Both the position numbers and the translations under genes were made by a program. Of a stretch of 64,000 bases of DNA, positions 46,697 through 56,768 are shown in pieces. The first letter of the stretch is position 1. Each line of letters begins with the position of its first letter. The notes under the pieces are model-generated. The model made no database searches and was not told where the DNA came from. It worked only from the letters and a program-made list of their open reading frames with translations. The DNA comes from Dipteris shenzhenensis. Its lineage: Eukaryota; Polypodiophyta; Polypodiopsida; Gleicheniales. The stretch lies in assembly GCA_047967505.1 (NCBI GenBank), contig CM106541.1; one strand, written 5' to 3'.

Positions 46697-49600
46697 CTAA
46701 TTCTCATCGGCGGAGTCATCCACAAATAAAGTCTGTCGTCTCCTCTTCTCCCTCAACTCATAGTTATATGATTTGTCGTTCCTTTCCATGTGCATGGCCA
46801 TACTCTCTGCGTAAGTTGGTAATTCACTTCAAAATGAAACTCTTGAACTCCCTTACATGTGTAAATGAAAGGTATTCATTCAAAATAAAGAACAACATTT
46901 TATACTCACTAGTCCAATGGCACAGCAACATTGATTTCTTCCTCCTCAGCATCGACGTCCATGAGCATATGCTGCTATGTAGACGATCCCACACCTGCAT
47001 AAATAGCATCCACCACTCCTAGAAGTAGTCTAGCACATATCTTTGGGTCATTGTCTATTGCCAAGCAAGGGCGACCAGAGTGGAGTGCAGCCCTCAATCC
47101 TGGTCCTGTCCCTGCCCCCATCTCAAGAATGGAACCATTTGGAGGACACAACATCTCCAAGAACATAAGTATGAATGCAGGACTCTTCTCAAGAGATCCA
47201 CGCCATGCACCTCCCTTCCCAACTCTTTTGGAATGATGGACAAAAGGCAAGTAATGTGGAAGCAAGTTGCCATCTAAACTCATCCTCATCATGGAGGCCA
47301 CACCCTTTGCTGATTGCATGTTAAATGTGGGTCTTTGTCCTATCCTCCTCACAGCCATAGCATGGAAAACATGAGACTATTCAAAAAAGCATGAGTCAAT
47401 TTCTATGTGATTTATGATATAGAAGTAGAAGCAAACATACATATGAAGACTCACCTTCACACCAATCCCAAGTGTGTCTGAAATGCCTTGAGGTTCCATG
47501 CTTTGTATGATCCATCTGCTTGAAACAAAACAATATGTACCAGAATCAGACCCTAGCCTATAACCTGCAAGACTTCATGAAGTGTTCAACACAAATAAAT
47601 TTACCTGCAAGCCACCTCCATTTTTAATCTTACTGCATAGCGCTCCACAGTAGGCAGAGTAGATGGGGAATAGAAAACCAATGTCCACCCATTGTCATCC
47701 ATCACAGTTGCAGCAACGGCCAAGGAAGAGGAGATATGATCTTCTGTGATAACATTCCAAGGTGGAACCTCTCCTTTATCACCTGTAGCATACCCTGTGG
47801 GAAGATCCACAATGCAACAGTCCACACTCCATGTGCATTGTTTAGAGTTTCGTTTCTTCCCTTGTTGGTGTAGAAGTGCAAAAAAATCGCGTAATTCTTG
47901 ATATCCATCTGCAAGCTGTGATTGCACTATCTCTTTGCCCAATTTGATATAGTCAAACTCCCATACCCTTACCCAACTCCTAGGTGTGAGGGGATGTTTC
48001 CAACGTGGTAGAAAAGACAGTGGAACCCAAATAAATTCAATGGAGAAAGGCTTTCTCACTATCCCAGAGTCATCAACTTCCGGAGTATCTGCAAACATAA
48101 TGCATATCAAATGATAATACTAGACTAAAAGGAATTTGAAAACCTCAACAAAGATTTTGCAGCCTACCATATCCATCCAAGTCGGTATTCTTTCTTCTCC
48201 CTGGTTTTGCAGGATCAGGATTCCCTATATTTTCCTTTTGTTTCTCCACCAACATCTTTTGTTGCTCCTCCAGATTTTCACGCTGCTCCTCCGTCATGTC
48301 TCCAGAGGATCCAGAATCAGATTTACACTGACCTTTCGAATGCCTTATCAAGAAACCCATGGAGCAAGTCAATCACAAAAAACTAGTTAAGAACAAGAGG
48401 CACATAAATAACCAACATGAGAAATATACCTCTCTAGCATTAATGCCTCCTCCTCCACACACTTTCCACTACTCATCTCTATCCACCATGGACAATGCTT
48501 TCTCTCCCTCTCTGAAAGCCTTATAGTTCCTTTTGCAGTCATATCCTCACGAAAGACTTTGTGTGTACATGCAATATGTAGGAGGATTGAGCACTGTCCA
48601 TGCCTTGCAAATAGATGGAATGGTCTGTATCTTTTTTGTTTCCAGCAAATGAAGAATAAACCTATTCAAAACCCAGGCAGTTGAAAGCATAAGAACACTA
48701 TGAAATAGAAATTCAAGAATAAGGCAATGAAAGATGAATGTTTACCTATAAACAACTCTTGTGCTTGCATTCACAAGGTCAACTTGTTTTGCAGGCACAG
48801 TAGCCACAGACATGAAGGATGCAAAAGGCTCATACAAATCACTCCGATGTCTTGCCACAATATCCTCAAAATATTCGCATAGTGTAGGATGCTCTGGCAA
48901 CTCCAAAGGAGAAACACCAACAAAGGAAGCCTGAACCTGTGACAATAACCTATGACACTCTTCAAGAACTTGGTCCATAAAAACTTCCTCTGCAAGCCAC
49001 CCAATGAAGGCATGGTCACTTGATGGCATTCCATAACTATTCTTCAAATTCAAATCAGACCCAAGTAAAGATAATAATGAAAGCTACCTAGCCTTCCTGC
49101 AAGAAGCAATGGCCACTTGATACAACTTGTCTAGTGTAATTTTAGCAATTGTGTCTTCATATGGCAAGGACCATAATTTGTGAAACCAATCTTTGCCATG
49201 TGCAGGATTTATTATTGACAAAATCTGTGAAAACCACACAAAAGAAATTCAGCGTGACATTTGAAAGCAATACATAGTAATACTAGACAAAGGAAAATGC
49301 ACACTCACCCTATGCACCTTTCTCCTGTATGTTTGAGTGACTGTTCTTTTAATACCAGCTATTTTAACAACTCTTTCATCTTTATCCAATCCAGGAGGTA
49401 GCTTCTTACAAGCTACTTCAAAATCAGATTTCCACTTGCCCTACAAAAGCAAGTATGCAGCAAAGCTATAATTCAAACTATATAGAGGAAGTGATGAAGT
49501 AAAAGCAGAAAGAAAGAAAGCATGAGGTAGAAAGTATAAGAACTCACAGCATAAACCATGCGACCAAGAATGGCCTGTGTGAGGGGATACCAAACCCTTC

Positions 49601-50458
49601 TTCCTTGACCAATCTCCTTTTGCCGTACAACCTCAATATTTTTCTTTTCTTCTTCCGTGAAATCCTCTAGAAATACTTGTGCATCACAACTAACAAGTGT
49701 ACTTGTATGATACAAGTAATCTTTAAGATTTGTTGTGACAATTGCCTCCTCATTCAATCTGGACAATGGAATCTATTTTAGCATTAAAGTTGAAAATAGA
49801 AATGTGTTCTTGAATTAAAAAAGACCTCCCCAATGCTCTCCATCCATGAGGCAGTTCGATGGTTTCCCTCCCACACATATAACATCTTGCAGGACAAGAA
49901 TTCCCATGCAGGAGTCTGTTGAAGCTCATGCTCAAACTCATCATTCACAGCATGCCAATGCTTATCCCATGAAGCTCTTATCTCATCGTCCACCTCTTTG
50001 GTTGTCCCATCAGACATCCCAACTGAAATAATAAAGGACCCCTTTGTAGGGACATATCCCTCCATCTCAAATGCTCTCTTGAGAATGGAGAGGTCATTCC
50101 TAAGTTGTCTCACCTTAGGGTTAATAAGTAATCTACACAAAGGGATACAGGGAGGTACCATTCCTCTATTGACAGTTATGGACTCAAGAAAATCACTTCC
50201 AACATTACTATCCATTGATTCAGGGACAAATTCATCACCTTCCGTATCAACCTTAGCCTTTCCACTATCCTTCTTGCTAGCAGACTCTTTCTCCACCGAC
50301 ATCTCTTCAACCTCCTCTGCATTTGGAGATTTGGCTTGTGTGTCAGCAGATGTGGGGGATGGTGTTGTTGGTGCTTGCTCTTTCTTTTTTGCAGTCTTTT
50401 TCTTCTTACCAGCAGCCTGTCCACCTATTGGAGATTTTCTCTTTCCTGACCTAGTCAT
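46697..50458 (-). CDS. ParB/Srx-like domain plus beta-class DNA methyltransferase, 11 exons
   Basis: Exons (minus strand): 50458-49826, 49772-49548, 49440-49309, 49224-49088, 49036-48746, 48661-48430, 48343-48168, 48088-47605, 47518-47455, 47376-46995, 46806-46697; all junctions are GT-AG with matching phases. The sum is 2866 nt, or 2865 (954 aa plus stop) if one A is dropped from the A6 run at 48632-48637 in exon 6. Residues 6-26 are a basic, NLS-like tail (KKKKTAKKK). Residues 100-230 resemble the ParB/sulfiredoxin fold: IPLCRLLINP, then SILKRAFEMEGYV and MLYVWEGNHRTASW (the GxHR motif). The middle is helical. The C-terminus has CCIVDLPTGYATG (residue about 700, in the place of the DPPY motif), a K/S-P helix (LEKSPAFILMFLEML) and SILEMGAGTGPGLRAALHSG then RPCLAIDND (about 870-900, SAM-binding). 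The order motif IV then motif I defines beta-class N4/N6 DNA methylases; ParB-methylase fusions are known from bacterial and phage genomes. The DPPY motif is altered, so activity is uncertain. The first intron is only 53 bp. Confidence 0.8.
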
Positions 50459-51600
50459 GACTTCTAGTATACATAAAAGAAAATTGGATATTAGATCTCA
50501 GGCACCATTCATTTTTTATTGTACTTTGAGGAAAAGCAGGCCATTGAATGAACAATGAATCAAAGAATGCAACTGACCAAAAGAGAAATACCTGGTGATC
50601 TTTGAGCTTGGGCTGATACCATAAACAATTCAGTTTCCAATATTCCAACCAACACTCTGGAAAGAGAGATTCAAGAAAGTCATGACTATGTATTGACATA
50701 GGAGCGTAAGAACATCAAAGAGCAACCATAGTGTGAGAAAAAACTAATGCACAATCCCCCTATTCCACCCAAATTGAAATTACAAAAGGAGAAAATCCTA
50801 AGGAACCACCCCTTCACATTGGCGTTTTGCCTATGTGAGGTCAGGCGAACACAAGCCTTCTGCTTCACCAGAAGTGTATACTACAGTTGGTGCAGCACCC
50901 AAAAATTCCTTCAGAAGCTATGGAATGTCTATACATTTGCAAAATATACGTCTTCCTGCTATTGGAAGACCAGTGCAAACAATCTCAAACAATAATGAAA
51001 ACCATGCAGGAGAGCTCTATCATGAGCAATTCTCATATCAGGTTATTGTTAAAATGGATTGCCCTCTGTATGATTATGTATCTAGTATTCCCACTATCCG
51101 CAATGCTATGAACAAATGGTTTGTATCATACCCAAATCGTTCAACGACATAACCCCTTAAAGATCCTAATCTCGATTATATAACAAACCCCGGCCTCTAA
51201 CAAACTTGTGAAGGGGCATTGGACGGTCTGAGCTGGGCTGAGAAAATGTTGAGGGAATGAATCTTTTGAGCCAGGAAAACCCAAGTTTGAGCGCATGTTA
51301 GTTGTCAAAATTAACAGTGAAGCAAACATTAGCGTGGCAGACCTTTCCAATCCCCTTAGAAGTGTTCGTCAATTAGATTTGTCAAATAGATCTTCAAGGT
51401 CATTGAGACCTGAGGCAATGGATTTTGCAAAGGTAGTGCTTACTTGCAAAGGTAAGCTTGGAAGTTGCTGGATAGACGTAAGGAAGTTTGAAGGAATTCC
51501 TTCAGACCCACATCTCTGATGGATCAAGAAAAGCAGCAGCGTGCCCGGCAATCAAACCCAAGTCTGTGATGGATCCAAAAAAGTAGCAAAGAGTATCTCA
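50459..51600. other. MULE interior: upstream region and unassigned fragments
   Basis: This is the promoter side of the methyltransferase gene. Two + strand open stretches (50835-51152, containing FRSYGMSIHLQNIRLPAIGR, and 51295-51519, containing LSNPLRSVRQLDLSNRSSRS) have no family I know. They may be captured exons like those further right. Confidence 0.4.
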
Positions 51601-51899
51601 ATGAGTGCAACAAAAAAGAGGGAGAAGAAAAGAAACCAAGAGCCTCCGATCCCGATGTTTTAATCTATTCCACCAACAGCCAAACTTAAGCACTAAGGCA
51701 CAACAATCGTGTGTGCAATACAGGAAATTACGCCAGATAATTACTTACCATTGCTGTGACATCATCTTTTGTGCTCGTCCGCTCCCATTCGGACGAGGAG
51801 ATGACGAAGTCTGGCGTGGGAGACACCGGATTGGGACACGTCTGGGGAATTATAAGGCGTGATGAAGCTCAACACATGGAGAGAGCTGTGGGAGGAGCA

Positions 51900-52140
51900 C
51901 GGAACTGCGGGAATGTGGAAGCAAAAGGAGGAAGAAAAGGGAGGATTGAAGGAGGAAGCAAAGGGAGGATTGAAGGAGGAAGCAAAGGCCGGAGAGGAGG
52001 TGAAGTTCGAGGAAGAAGGTGAGGGGAAGATGTGAAGAAGAAGACGAAGAAGAAGAAGACAAAGAGCAAGGGAGAAAGATCAGACTGAGCGAAGAAGGGG
52101 CAAAAGACAAACAAGAAGAAGAAGAAGAAGTCCGAAGATG
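51900..52140. repeat. purine-rich tandem repeats (24-bp unit, then GAA-type)
   Basis: The unit agggaggattgaaggaggaa plus gcaa is repeated at about 51938-51986, followed by gaagaagaagacg repeats to about 52130. Frames on both strands here are compositional. Confidence 0.8.
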
Positions 52141-52218
52141 AAAACAGAGAGCGCATTGAAATCAACGGAGACTCGTCATCTAGTTACTCTCGCTAACAAG
52201 AATCGAAGAGGATGGCCA

Positions 52219-52269
52219 CATCTCCCCCTATTCCGCTGGCGGAATAGGGGGAGATGCATGCCAAACTCC
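52219..52269. repeat. palindrome family, copy A (left arm shortened)
   Basis: The core catctccccctattccgc, t in place of c at one central base, then ggcggaatagggggagatg, followed on the right by catgccaaactcctttgagga. The left arm stops after cat. It is a member of the palindrome family seen at 53979, 54752, 55785, 56509, 56768 and 56831. Confidence 0.88.
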
Positions 52270-52883
52270 TTTGAGGATGAAGCGCACTAGAGACTAGGTA
52301 CGAGGTGGTAAACCTTAACGCTTAGAATTGTTATAGAATTGGCCATCGGAAATCGCCATACGGGGGTCGCACCCGATGCATATTTCAGAGGTAAGAGGTA
52401 AGAGCTAAAACGAAGTCCCGGAAGCGTGAAACATTCCAATTGACAAAAACGACGATCCAGAGACACACCTGATCGGCTATTCTCAACTGTTCGAGAGGTT
52501 TGAATGCCTGCATTTGCACGAACTCAAGCTCGCTACCCTGATCGCCATCAAATGGCAAATTGGAAGGGAGGAGGCGGAAAAGCCTGAGTTAGAAATGACC
52601 GTGCAAGTGAGGAAGATGAAGATGCCCTCACTCAATTGTGCAATGGGATTCTACACGCCTTCTTCTCTTCTACAAATTCACCCCTTCACCCTGCACCTTC
52701 TCAGTCTAGTTCCAGTTTGCTCTTCTCCTCTCCTGTCTTTAATGGCTTCATAGCAACACCAGCTCGCTTGTCCTGCACCCTTCAAGGCCTTCAAAGCCCC
52801 CTACTCAACGTCTCTCGTCCAGCATTTCCTTCTCTCAGTAGAGCTTATCCCTTGCCCTCCTGCTTCCTCACAGCCTTTCAACC

Positions 52884-53339
52884 ATGACTACTGCCTCTCC
52901 CCCTGCTGCTTCCCCGACCAACGGTAGCCCTGTCGGAATTGAAACCACTGCGAACCCAGTTTTACCTCCTGCTCAGACTCGCCTTGGCTACTCTCCTGTG
53001 TCCCCTCAAGATAACGATTCTCATGCTGTCATCTATCGCTACCCTTTGCAAGACAACGCGGACCTCACCAAAGCCATCCCGTGTGAAAATGTGCTGGATT
53101 TCTTCTATCCTGGTGCTTCGGGGAAATCCAAAGCGGATCTCGTGTGGTTACAGCAGCGAAGGGACTTATTCCTCCTCGCCTTTGAAGCTGTCCAGCAACT
53201 GCCTGCGAGCGATAAGTGGTCCTTCTACCAAATTGCAGGTATTCATGGTCTGCCTCACGTCCCCTACGATGGTGATCCGGGAGTCTGGTCTTTGATAAAG
53301 TCGGGTTCGTCTTTGAACTGCTTACGAACGGCAATGTAA
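52884..53339 (+). pseudogene. captured first exon of a tyrosinase-type gene
   Basis: The + strand frame starts at ATG 52884 (MTTASPPAASPTNGSPVG). Residues 80-130 read LVWLQQRRDLFLLAFEAVQQ, then KWSFYQIAGIHGLPHVPYDG, which matches the N-terminus of fungal/bacterial-type tyrosinases (SYFQIAGIHGxPxxPWDG), just before their copper-A region. After PYDG a gtgatc splice donor is likely, and the remaining open frame would be intron. The copper-binding histidines are absent, so the piece is not functional. Untranslated DNA from about 52640 seems to have been taken up with it. The sequence is notably free of stops and reads like a recent copy of a host gene. Confidence 0.68.
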
Positions 53340-53680
53340 GTTAGCTGCGTGAATGGGGAGGAGGCGAGGAAGTTTAGCGGAAGAGCGAGGGGAGCGAGAC
53401 GGATGGGAGACGGAAAATGATGCGGCGTCGTGAGGAAGACCTAAGAAGGAAGAGAAGGCGGGTGAGGGGGAGTGATGGGAAGAAGAGAAAGCGGGAGAAT
53501 TATGGAGAGGGGAAGGTCGAAATCCACTACAATCCCCCTACTCTGCCCAAACTCCTATTCATCAGCTTCTGTCCCGCAGCTACTTTGGCGCAAAGATCAA
53601 GGGGGGAAGGACACCATTCAACGGGCCTTTCCCGACGACGACTCTCGAATTCACTAGTTTTGAGAAATCCGAACAAATTC
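53340..53680. other. MULE stuffer, no recognisable gene
   Basis: G/A-rich DNA, then mixed sequence. No motif seen. It ends in a short direct repeat (aattcactag at 53649-53659 and aaattcactag at about 53675), near the start of the coiled-coil fragment. Confidence 0.45.
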
Positions 53681-53681
53681 A

Positions 53682-53978
53682 CTAGCTAAGGAAAAACTTC
53701 CTCATAGCGACATACTCCGCCTGCGCACCTTTATGGAAATCTACTGTAAGCTTCTCCATCTCAGCTTGTATGATAGATCGCTCAGATACAACTTCCTCTT
53801 CTTTCTGCTGTATGTACTCCAAAAGCTTCGCTCGATTCAAGTCAGGGTCATCAGAATCGAGCTTTCCGCGTTGAATTCGGAGGTCGTTGCTGAGGATACA
53901 AAAATCACCGATACGGTATTCGAGGTGGCGGACTTTGTTGTCGATGTACTTCCAGTCAGGATGATTGCCCATACGGAT
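53682..53978 (-). pseudogene. captured coiled-coil exon
   Basis: The minus-strand frame runs from the palindrome at 53979 through NHPDWKYIDNKVRHLEYRIG and DFCILSNDLRIQRG to LLEYIQQKEEEVVSERSIIQ and AEMEKLTVDFHKGAQ, ending in a stop near 53682. The heptad-like charged pattern suggests a coiled coil. I do not recognise the protein. The fragment ends exactly where the palindrome begins, which marks a capture joint. Confidence 0.5.
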
Positions 53979-54026
53979 GCATGCATCTCCCCCTATTCCG
54001 CCGGCGGAATAGGGGGAGATGCATGC
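53979..54026. repeat. palindrome family, copy B (24-bp perfect arms)
   Basis: gcatgcatctccccctattc and cgcc, then the exact complement ggcg and gaatagggggagatgcatgc, centred at 54002/54003. To the right, ccaaactccctatcc is duplicated (54025-54039 and 54049-54063). Confidence 0.95.
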
Positions 54027-54039
54027 CAAACTCCCTATC

Positions 54040-54470
54040 CTGCTAGATGCCAAACTCCCTATCCTTGTTCTCACCTCCCCCCCAGCAGCTTCTGCTCCCC
54101 CACCCTCTTCATCCACTTTCGCAACCTCCTCTCAGTTTCCACCTTGCCCAGCTCAAACTCGTCCCCAGTCATTACACCGCTTCTGCACCTCATCATGACG
54201 ATAATAACAGCCATGTAGCCCTCTTCAAGGGAAATCTCCTTCTGGCACTAGATTCATGCTTGCTTTCACCGTCCCCTTGCCTCGACCGTGAATGGCTCAG
54301 CAGCATCCTCCTCATGTATCCTCCAAGTTACAATTGGTTCCTCTACTCCACCGAGATGGCAGTCGATGTGGAAGGTTTGCTCGTCCCTCCTGGAACCAGC
54401 TCCGAGGGTCACGGAGTTTGTGCGCGTGTAAGTCGTGTGAATCCGCGCGTGTGAGCTGGCCAAGCATTCT
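54040..54470 (+). pseudogene. captured fragment of an unidentified gene
   Basis: The + strand frame contains SHVALFKGNLLLALDSCLLS, then EWLSSILLMYPPSYNWFLYS and TEMAVDVEGLLVPPGTSSEG. It ends near a gtaagt donor at 54438. It begins next to palindrome copy B. Codon order and lack of stops suggest a genuine exon, but I do not recognise the family. Confidence 0.4.
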
Positions 54471-54579
54471 AGTTGTGAGTTTGCCTCTCTGCCTCTCGTT
54501 AACCTTCTCACTAGTTGTGGGTGTACATGTGGGCGTAACTTCCAAAACACCGGTGCGCCTTTGCCTGTGTTTGTGTCAG

Positions 54580-54690
54580 TGTGCCTTGCGTGCATGCATG
54601 CGTGCGCGCTTGTGTGTGTGTGCACGCGTGTGCACATGTCTGCCTCTGCCTTTGCCTCTATTTGTGCATGTATTTGTGTGTCTATATGCC
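54580..54690. repeat. imperfect TG-rich repeat
   Basis: Alternating tgtgtg, gcatgcatgcgtgcgcgc and tgtgtgtgtgcacgcg strings. Cysteine- and valine-rich open frames here come from this bias. Confidence 0.75.
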
Positions 54691-54701
54691 TGGGTCTCTG
54701 T

Positions 54702-54743
54702 GTCTGGGAGAGGATCTCGTAACTCACTCACTCTCTGTCTCTA
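54702..54743. repeat. module repeat 1 (precedes palindrome copy C)
   Basis: gtctgggagaggatctcgta followed by actcactcactctctgtctc. The same string recurs at 55727-55768, and each copy is followed within about 20 bp by a member of the palindrome family. Confidence 0.88.
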
Positions 54744-54751
54744 GCAAGTTA

Positions 54752-54810
54752 GGGAGTTTGGCATGCATCTCCCCCTATTCCGCCGGCGGAATAGGGAGAG
54801 ATGCATGCAT
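54752..54810. repeat. palindrome family, copy C
   Basis: gggagtttggcatgcatctc and cccctattccgcc, then ggcggaatagggagagatgc and atgc. One g to a change in the right arm; the right arm is shorter than the left. Confidence 0.93.
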
Positions 54811-55240
54811 GTATTCCAATGGTTCTAACATCCTGCATCTGCGCCCATTGGTATCGTAGCAGACATAAGTAGACTGAAAGCCTCCCGAGGTGCTTTCCAT
54901 GGAGGACATAAGTGTGCATGTGAAGGAACACTTGGCCAAACCATTCACCATATACGTTCACCATAGAAAAGGAGCAAGCAAGTGCATGTGGGCACGTTAA
55001 GGGAGGGCGGTCCCGTCCGTCAGGCAAGCTGTGTGTCGTAAAAAGTACACAGTGGACACAGAAAAAGCTGCTCCCTCCGTCCATTCCATGCTCCCAAACA
55101 AACAAACGGCTCCTTCACCCAACGGCACCCTCCCCCTCCTCCATCTTTCTCATCTCTCTTCTTCCTCCTCCCTCCATAGCTCCTCTCCCTCTCAAGCTTT
55201 CTTCCACATCCCGCTATGGCCTCTCCCTCCCTCTGAGAAC
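54811..55240. other. MULE stuffer, possibly 5' flank of a captured gene
   Basis: The C/T-rich part at 55080-55240 looks like a plant 5' untranslated leader running into the fragment at 55287. No domain recognised. Confidence 0.4.
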
Positions 55241-55286
55241 TTCTCGTAGCTCAATTTCTCCACAGTCTTCCCTCTCCTGCTGCTCC

Positions 55287-55560
55287 ATGATGGCCTCTTC
55301 CACTCCACGCCGCAACGAATCCCCTCACCAAACCAGCTCCGCACTTACAAGACATGAGTCTCCGCACCGACTTGGCTCCCGATGGAATAAGTCCATGCAT
55401 CCGAGTAGCAGCAGCAGCTCCAAGCTGCTATCCCCGCACAAATTGGCTGCCAAATTCCCCACCCGATCGCTTTCCAAATCTCATGATTTGCTGGAAACGA
55501 AACCGGTGGACAGACTTTCCAACAGACGGATGTCTCCCGCACGAAATCCGCCCAAGGTAG
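55287..55560 (+). pseudogene. captured first exon of a serine/arginine-rich protein
   Basis: Starts at ATG 55287 (MMASSTPRRNESPHQTSSAL) and continues RHESPHRLGSRWNKSMHPSS, then LSPHKLAAKFPTRSLSKSHD and NRRMSPARNPPK, where CCCAAG|gtagca would be a splice donor. The S/P/R-rich, disordered sequence resembles the basic N-termini of plant microtubule-associated proteins, but I cannot assign it. After 55560 come tandem repeats of the caaggttggaaaagaagg type. Confidence 0.45.
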
Positions 55561-55735
55561 CAACACCAAGGTTGGAAAAGAAGGTTGGAAAAGAAGGATG
55601 TAGCAACACCAAGGTTGGAAAAGAAGGACGGCTTTACTCTGTTTGAGAGGATCTCGTCGGTTTGAGAGCCCGCCGTCTGGGAGAGGATCTCGTCGGTTTG
55701 AGAGGATCTCGTCGGTTTGAGAGCCCGTCTGGGAG
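55560..55735. repeat. short tandem repeats in MULE stuffer
   Basis: Two copies of gtagcaacaccaaggttgga, with aaagaagg repeats between them (55558-55630), then four copies of a gaggatctcgtcggtttgag-like unit (55647-55735). Confidence 0.85.
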
Positions 55736-55804
55736 AGGATCTCGTAACTCACTCACTCTCTGTCTCTAACACACAGACACACCCCTCCCTATTCCGCCGG
55801 CGGG
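55727..55804. repeat. module repeat 2 plus truncated palindrome copy D
   Basis: 55727-55768 repeats gtctgggagaggatctcgta and actcactcactctctgtctc of 54702-54743. After about 16 bases, ccctccctattccgccggcg at 55785-55804 is the centre of the palindrome, with most of its right arm missing. Confidence 0.85.
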
Positions 55805-56508
55805 GACATATAAACAATGTGGCAGAACATCGTCCTGCCATCGTCTTGCTCCTCTCGTTGCTGAGAATCCTCCTCCTGCAAGCTCTGCAACCAGACCGCC
55901 ATCGTCATAGCTCTGTGGATCAAGATAATGTTGTTGATGTTGCTGCTGATTTCCATCGCAATGCTGGAATCCGAGCGTCAAAGACACGCCATTGCTTCTC
56001 GCAACAACACCACAACCATACCTCGAAGCTCCCTCCAATCGTCAGCAAAGTGAAAAGTTAGGGGTGGATATAGAGAGAAGACGAAGATTTGGTGAGGACA
56101 TTTGTTTCTCAGCACTTTTGTTTGGGTGCCGTTGTACGGGAAGCAATGGTAGCTTCCGACAGGGCAGTGGAGGAGTCCGGCTGCAGCGGCCTTGCGAGTT
56201 TCTTCCTTTTCCTACAAAATGTCAGCGAAAGTAGCCATAGAATCAGAACCTGCATTTTCAGTTCTCCCAAATATAGCTTTCCACCTTTGTTCGAGGTGAA
56301 GCGGTGGGGAGAGGACGGAAAAGAAGAAGGCTGGCAAGTTGTAGGCTCCCTTCGCCGCACCAACTCCCGCATCCAAGACCTACAATTAATAGGCGTGGTG
56401 TTGTCTTGGAAGAATTGCGGATTGATCAGGCCTCACAGTGCAGCTTGGAATGCCTTCGATTGCATTCGATTGAGCATCGCACTAGCAACTCGCAACTCCC
56501 ACAGGGTC
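55805..56508. other. MULE stuffer, likely further captured DNA, unassigned
   Basis: Open frames on both strands (for example 55766-56038 minus; 56089-56556 plus) carry no recognisable motif. Composition is richer in G/C than the flanks of the MULE, as in the other captured pieces. Confidence 0.4.
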
Positions 56509-56571
56509 GAGTTTGGCATGCATCTCCCCCTATTCCGCCGGCGGAATAGGGGGTAATGCATGCCAAACTCC
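56509..56571. repeat. palindrome family, copy E (longest arms)
   Basis: gagtttggcatgcatctccc and cctattccgcc, then ggcggaataggggg, ta in place of ag, and atgcatgccaaactcc. Arms of about 31 bp with one small mismatch. After ttggaacttagt, a left half-arm (ggagtttggcatgcatctc) recurs at 56584-56602. Confidence 0.95.
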
Positions 56572-56671
56572 TTGGAACTTAGTGGAGTTTGGCATGCATC
56601 TCAGTCACCTTTCTCTTCTTCCCCCACCTTCTTCACTCCATCGCCTTCTCGTGCCCTCATATCTTAATTAG

Positions 56672-56768
56672 AACAAATTCACGGGAGAGATCCCAGCAAT
56701 GTTGGGAAATCTTTCGGCTTTGACATCATATCTGATGCTTTCCTTGAATAACCTCACGGGACACATAC
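56672..56768 (+). pseudogene. captured leucine-rich repeat fragment of a receptor-like protein
   Basis: The + strand reads NKFTGEIPAMLGNLSALTSY then LMLSLNNLTGHIP: one full plant extracellular LRR (NxFxGxIPxxLGNLxxLxxLxLSxNxLTGxIP) and the start of the next. The frame ends exactly where a palindrome copy begins at 56768. It is a small piece of an LRR receptor kinase or LRR protein gene and cannot function alone. Confidence 0.85.

Noticed and set aside
46824-47009. Alternative last exon of the methyltransferase gene reading on past 46995
   Set aside because: Reading through gives a TAG at 46977-46975; splicing GCAG|gtgtgg to acgcag|AGAGT keeps phase and yields a tail ending VDDSADEN with a total length divisible by three.
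51869-52165. Phenylalanine/serine-rich minus-strand proteins
   Set aside because: They are the complement of GGA/GAA repeats; composition alone explains the open frames.
54266-54744. Cysteine- and histidine-rich open frames of about 150 codons on both strands
   Set aside because: Produced by TG/CA-rich repeats and by the captured fragment in other frames; they overlap each other and show no domain.
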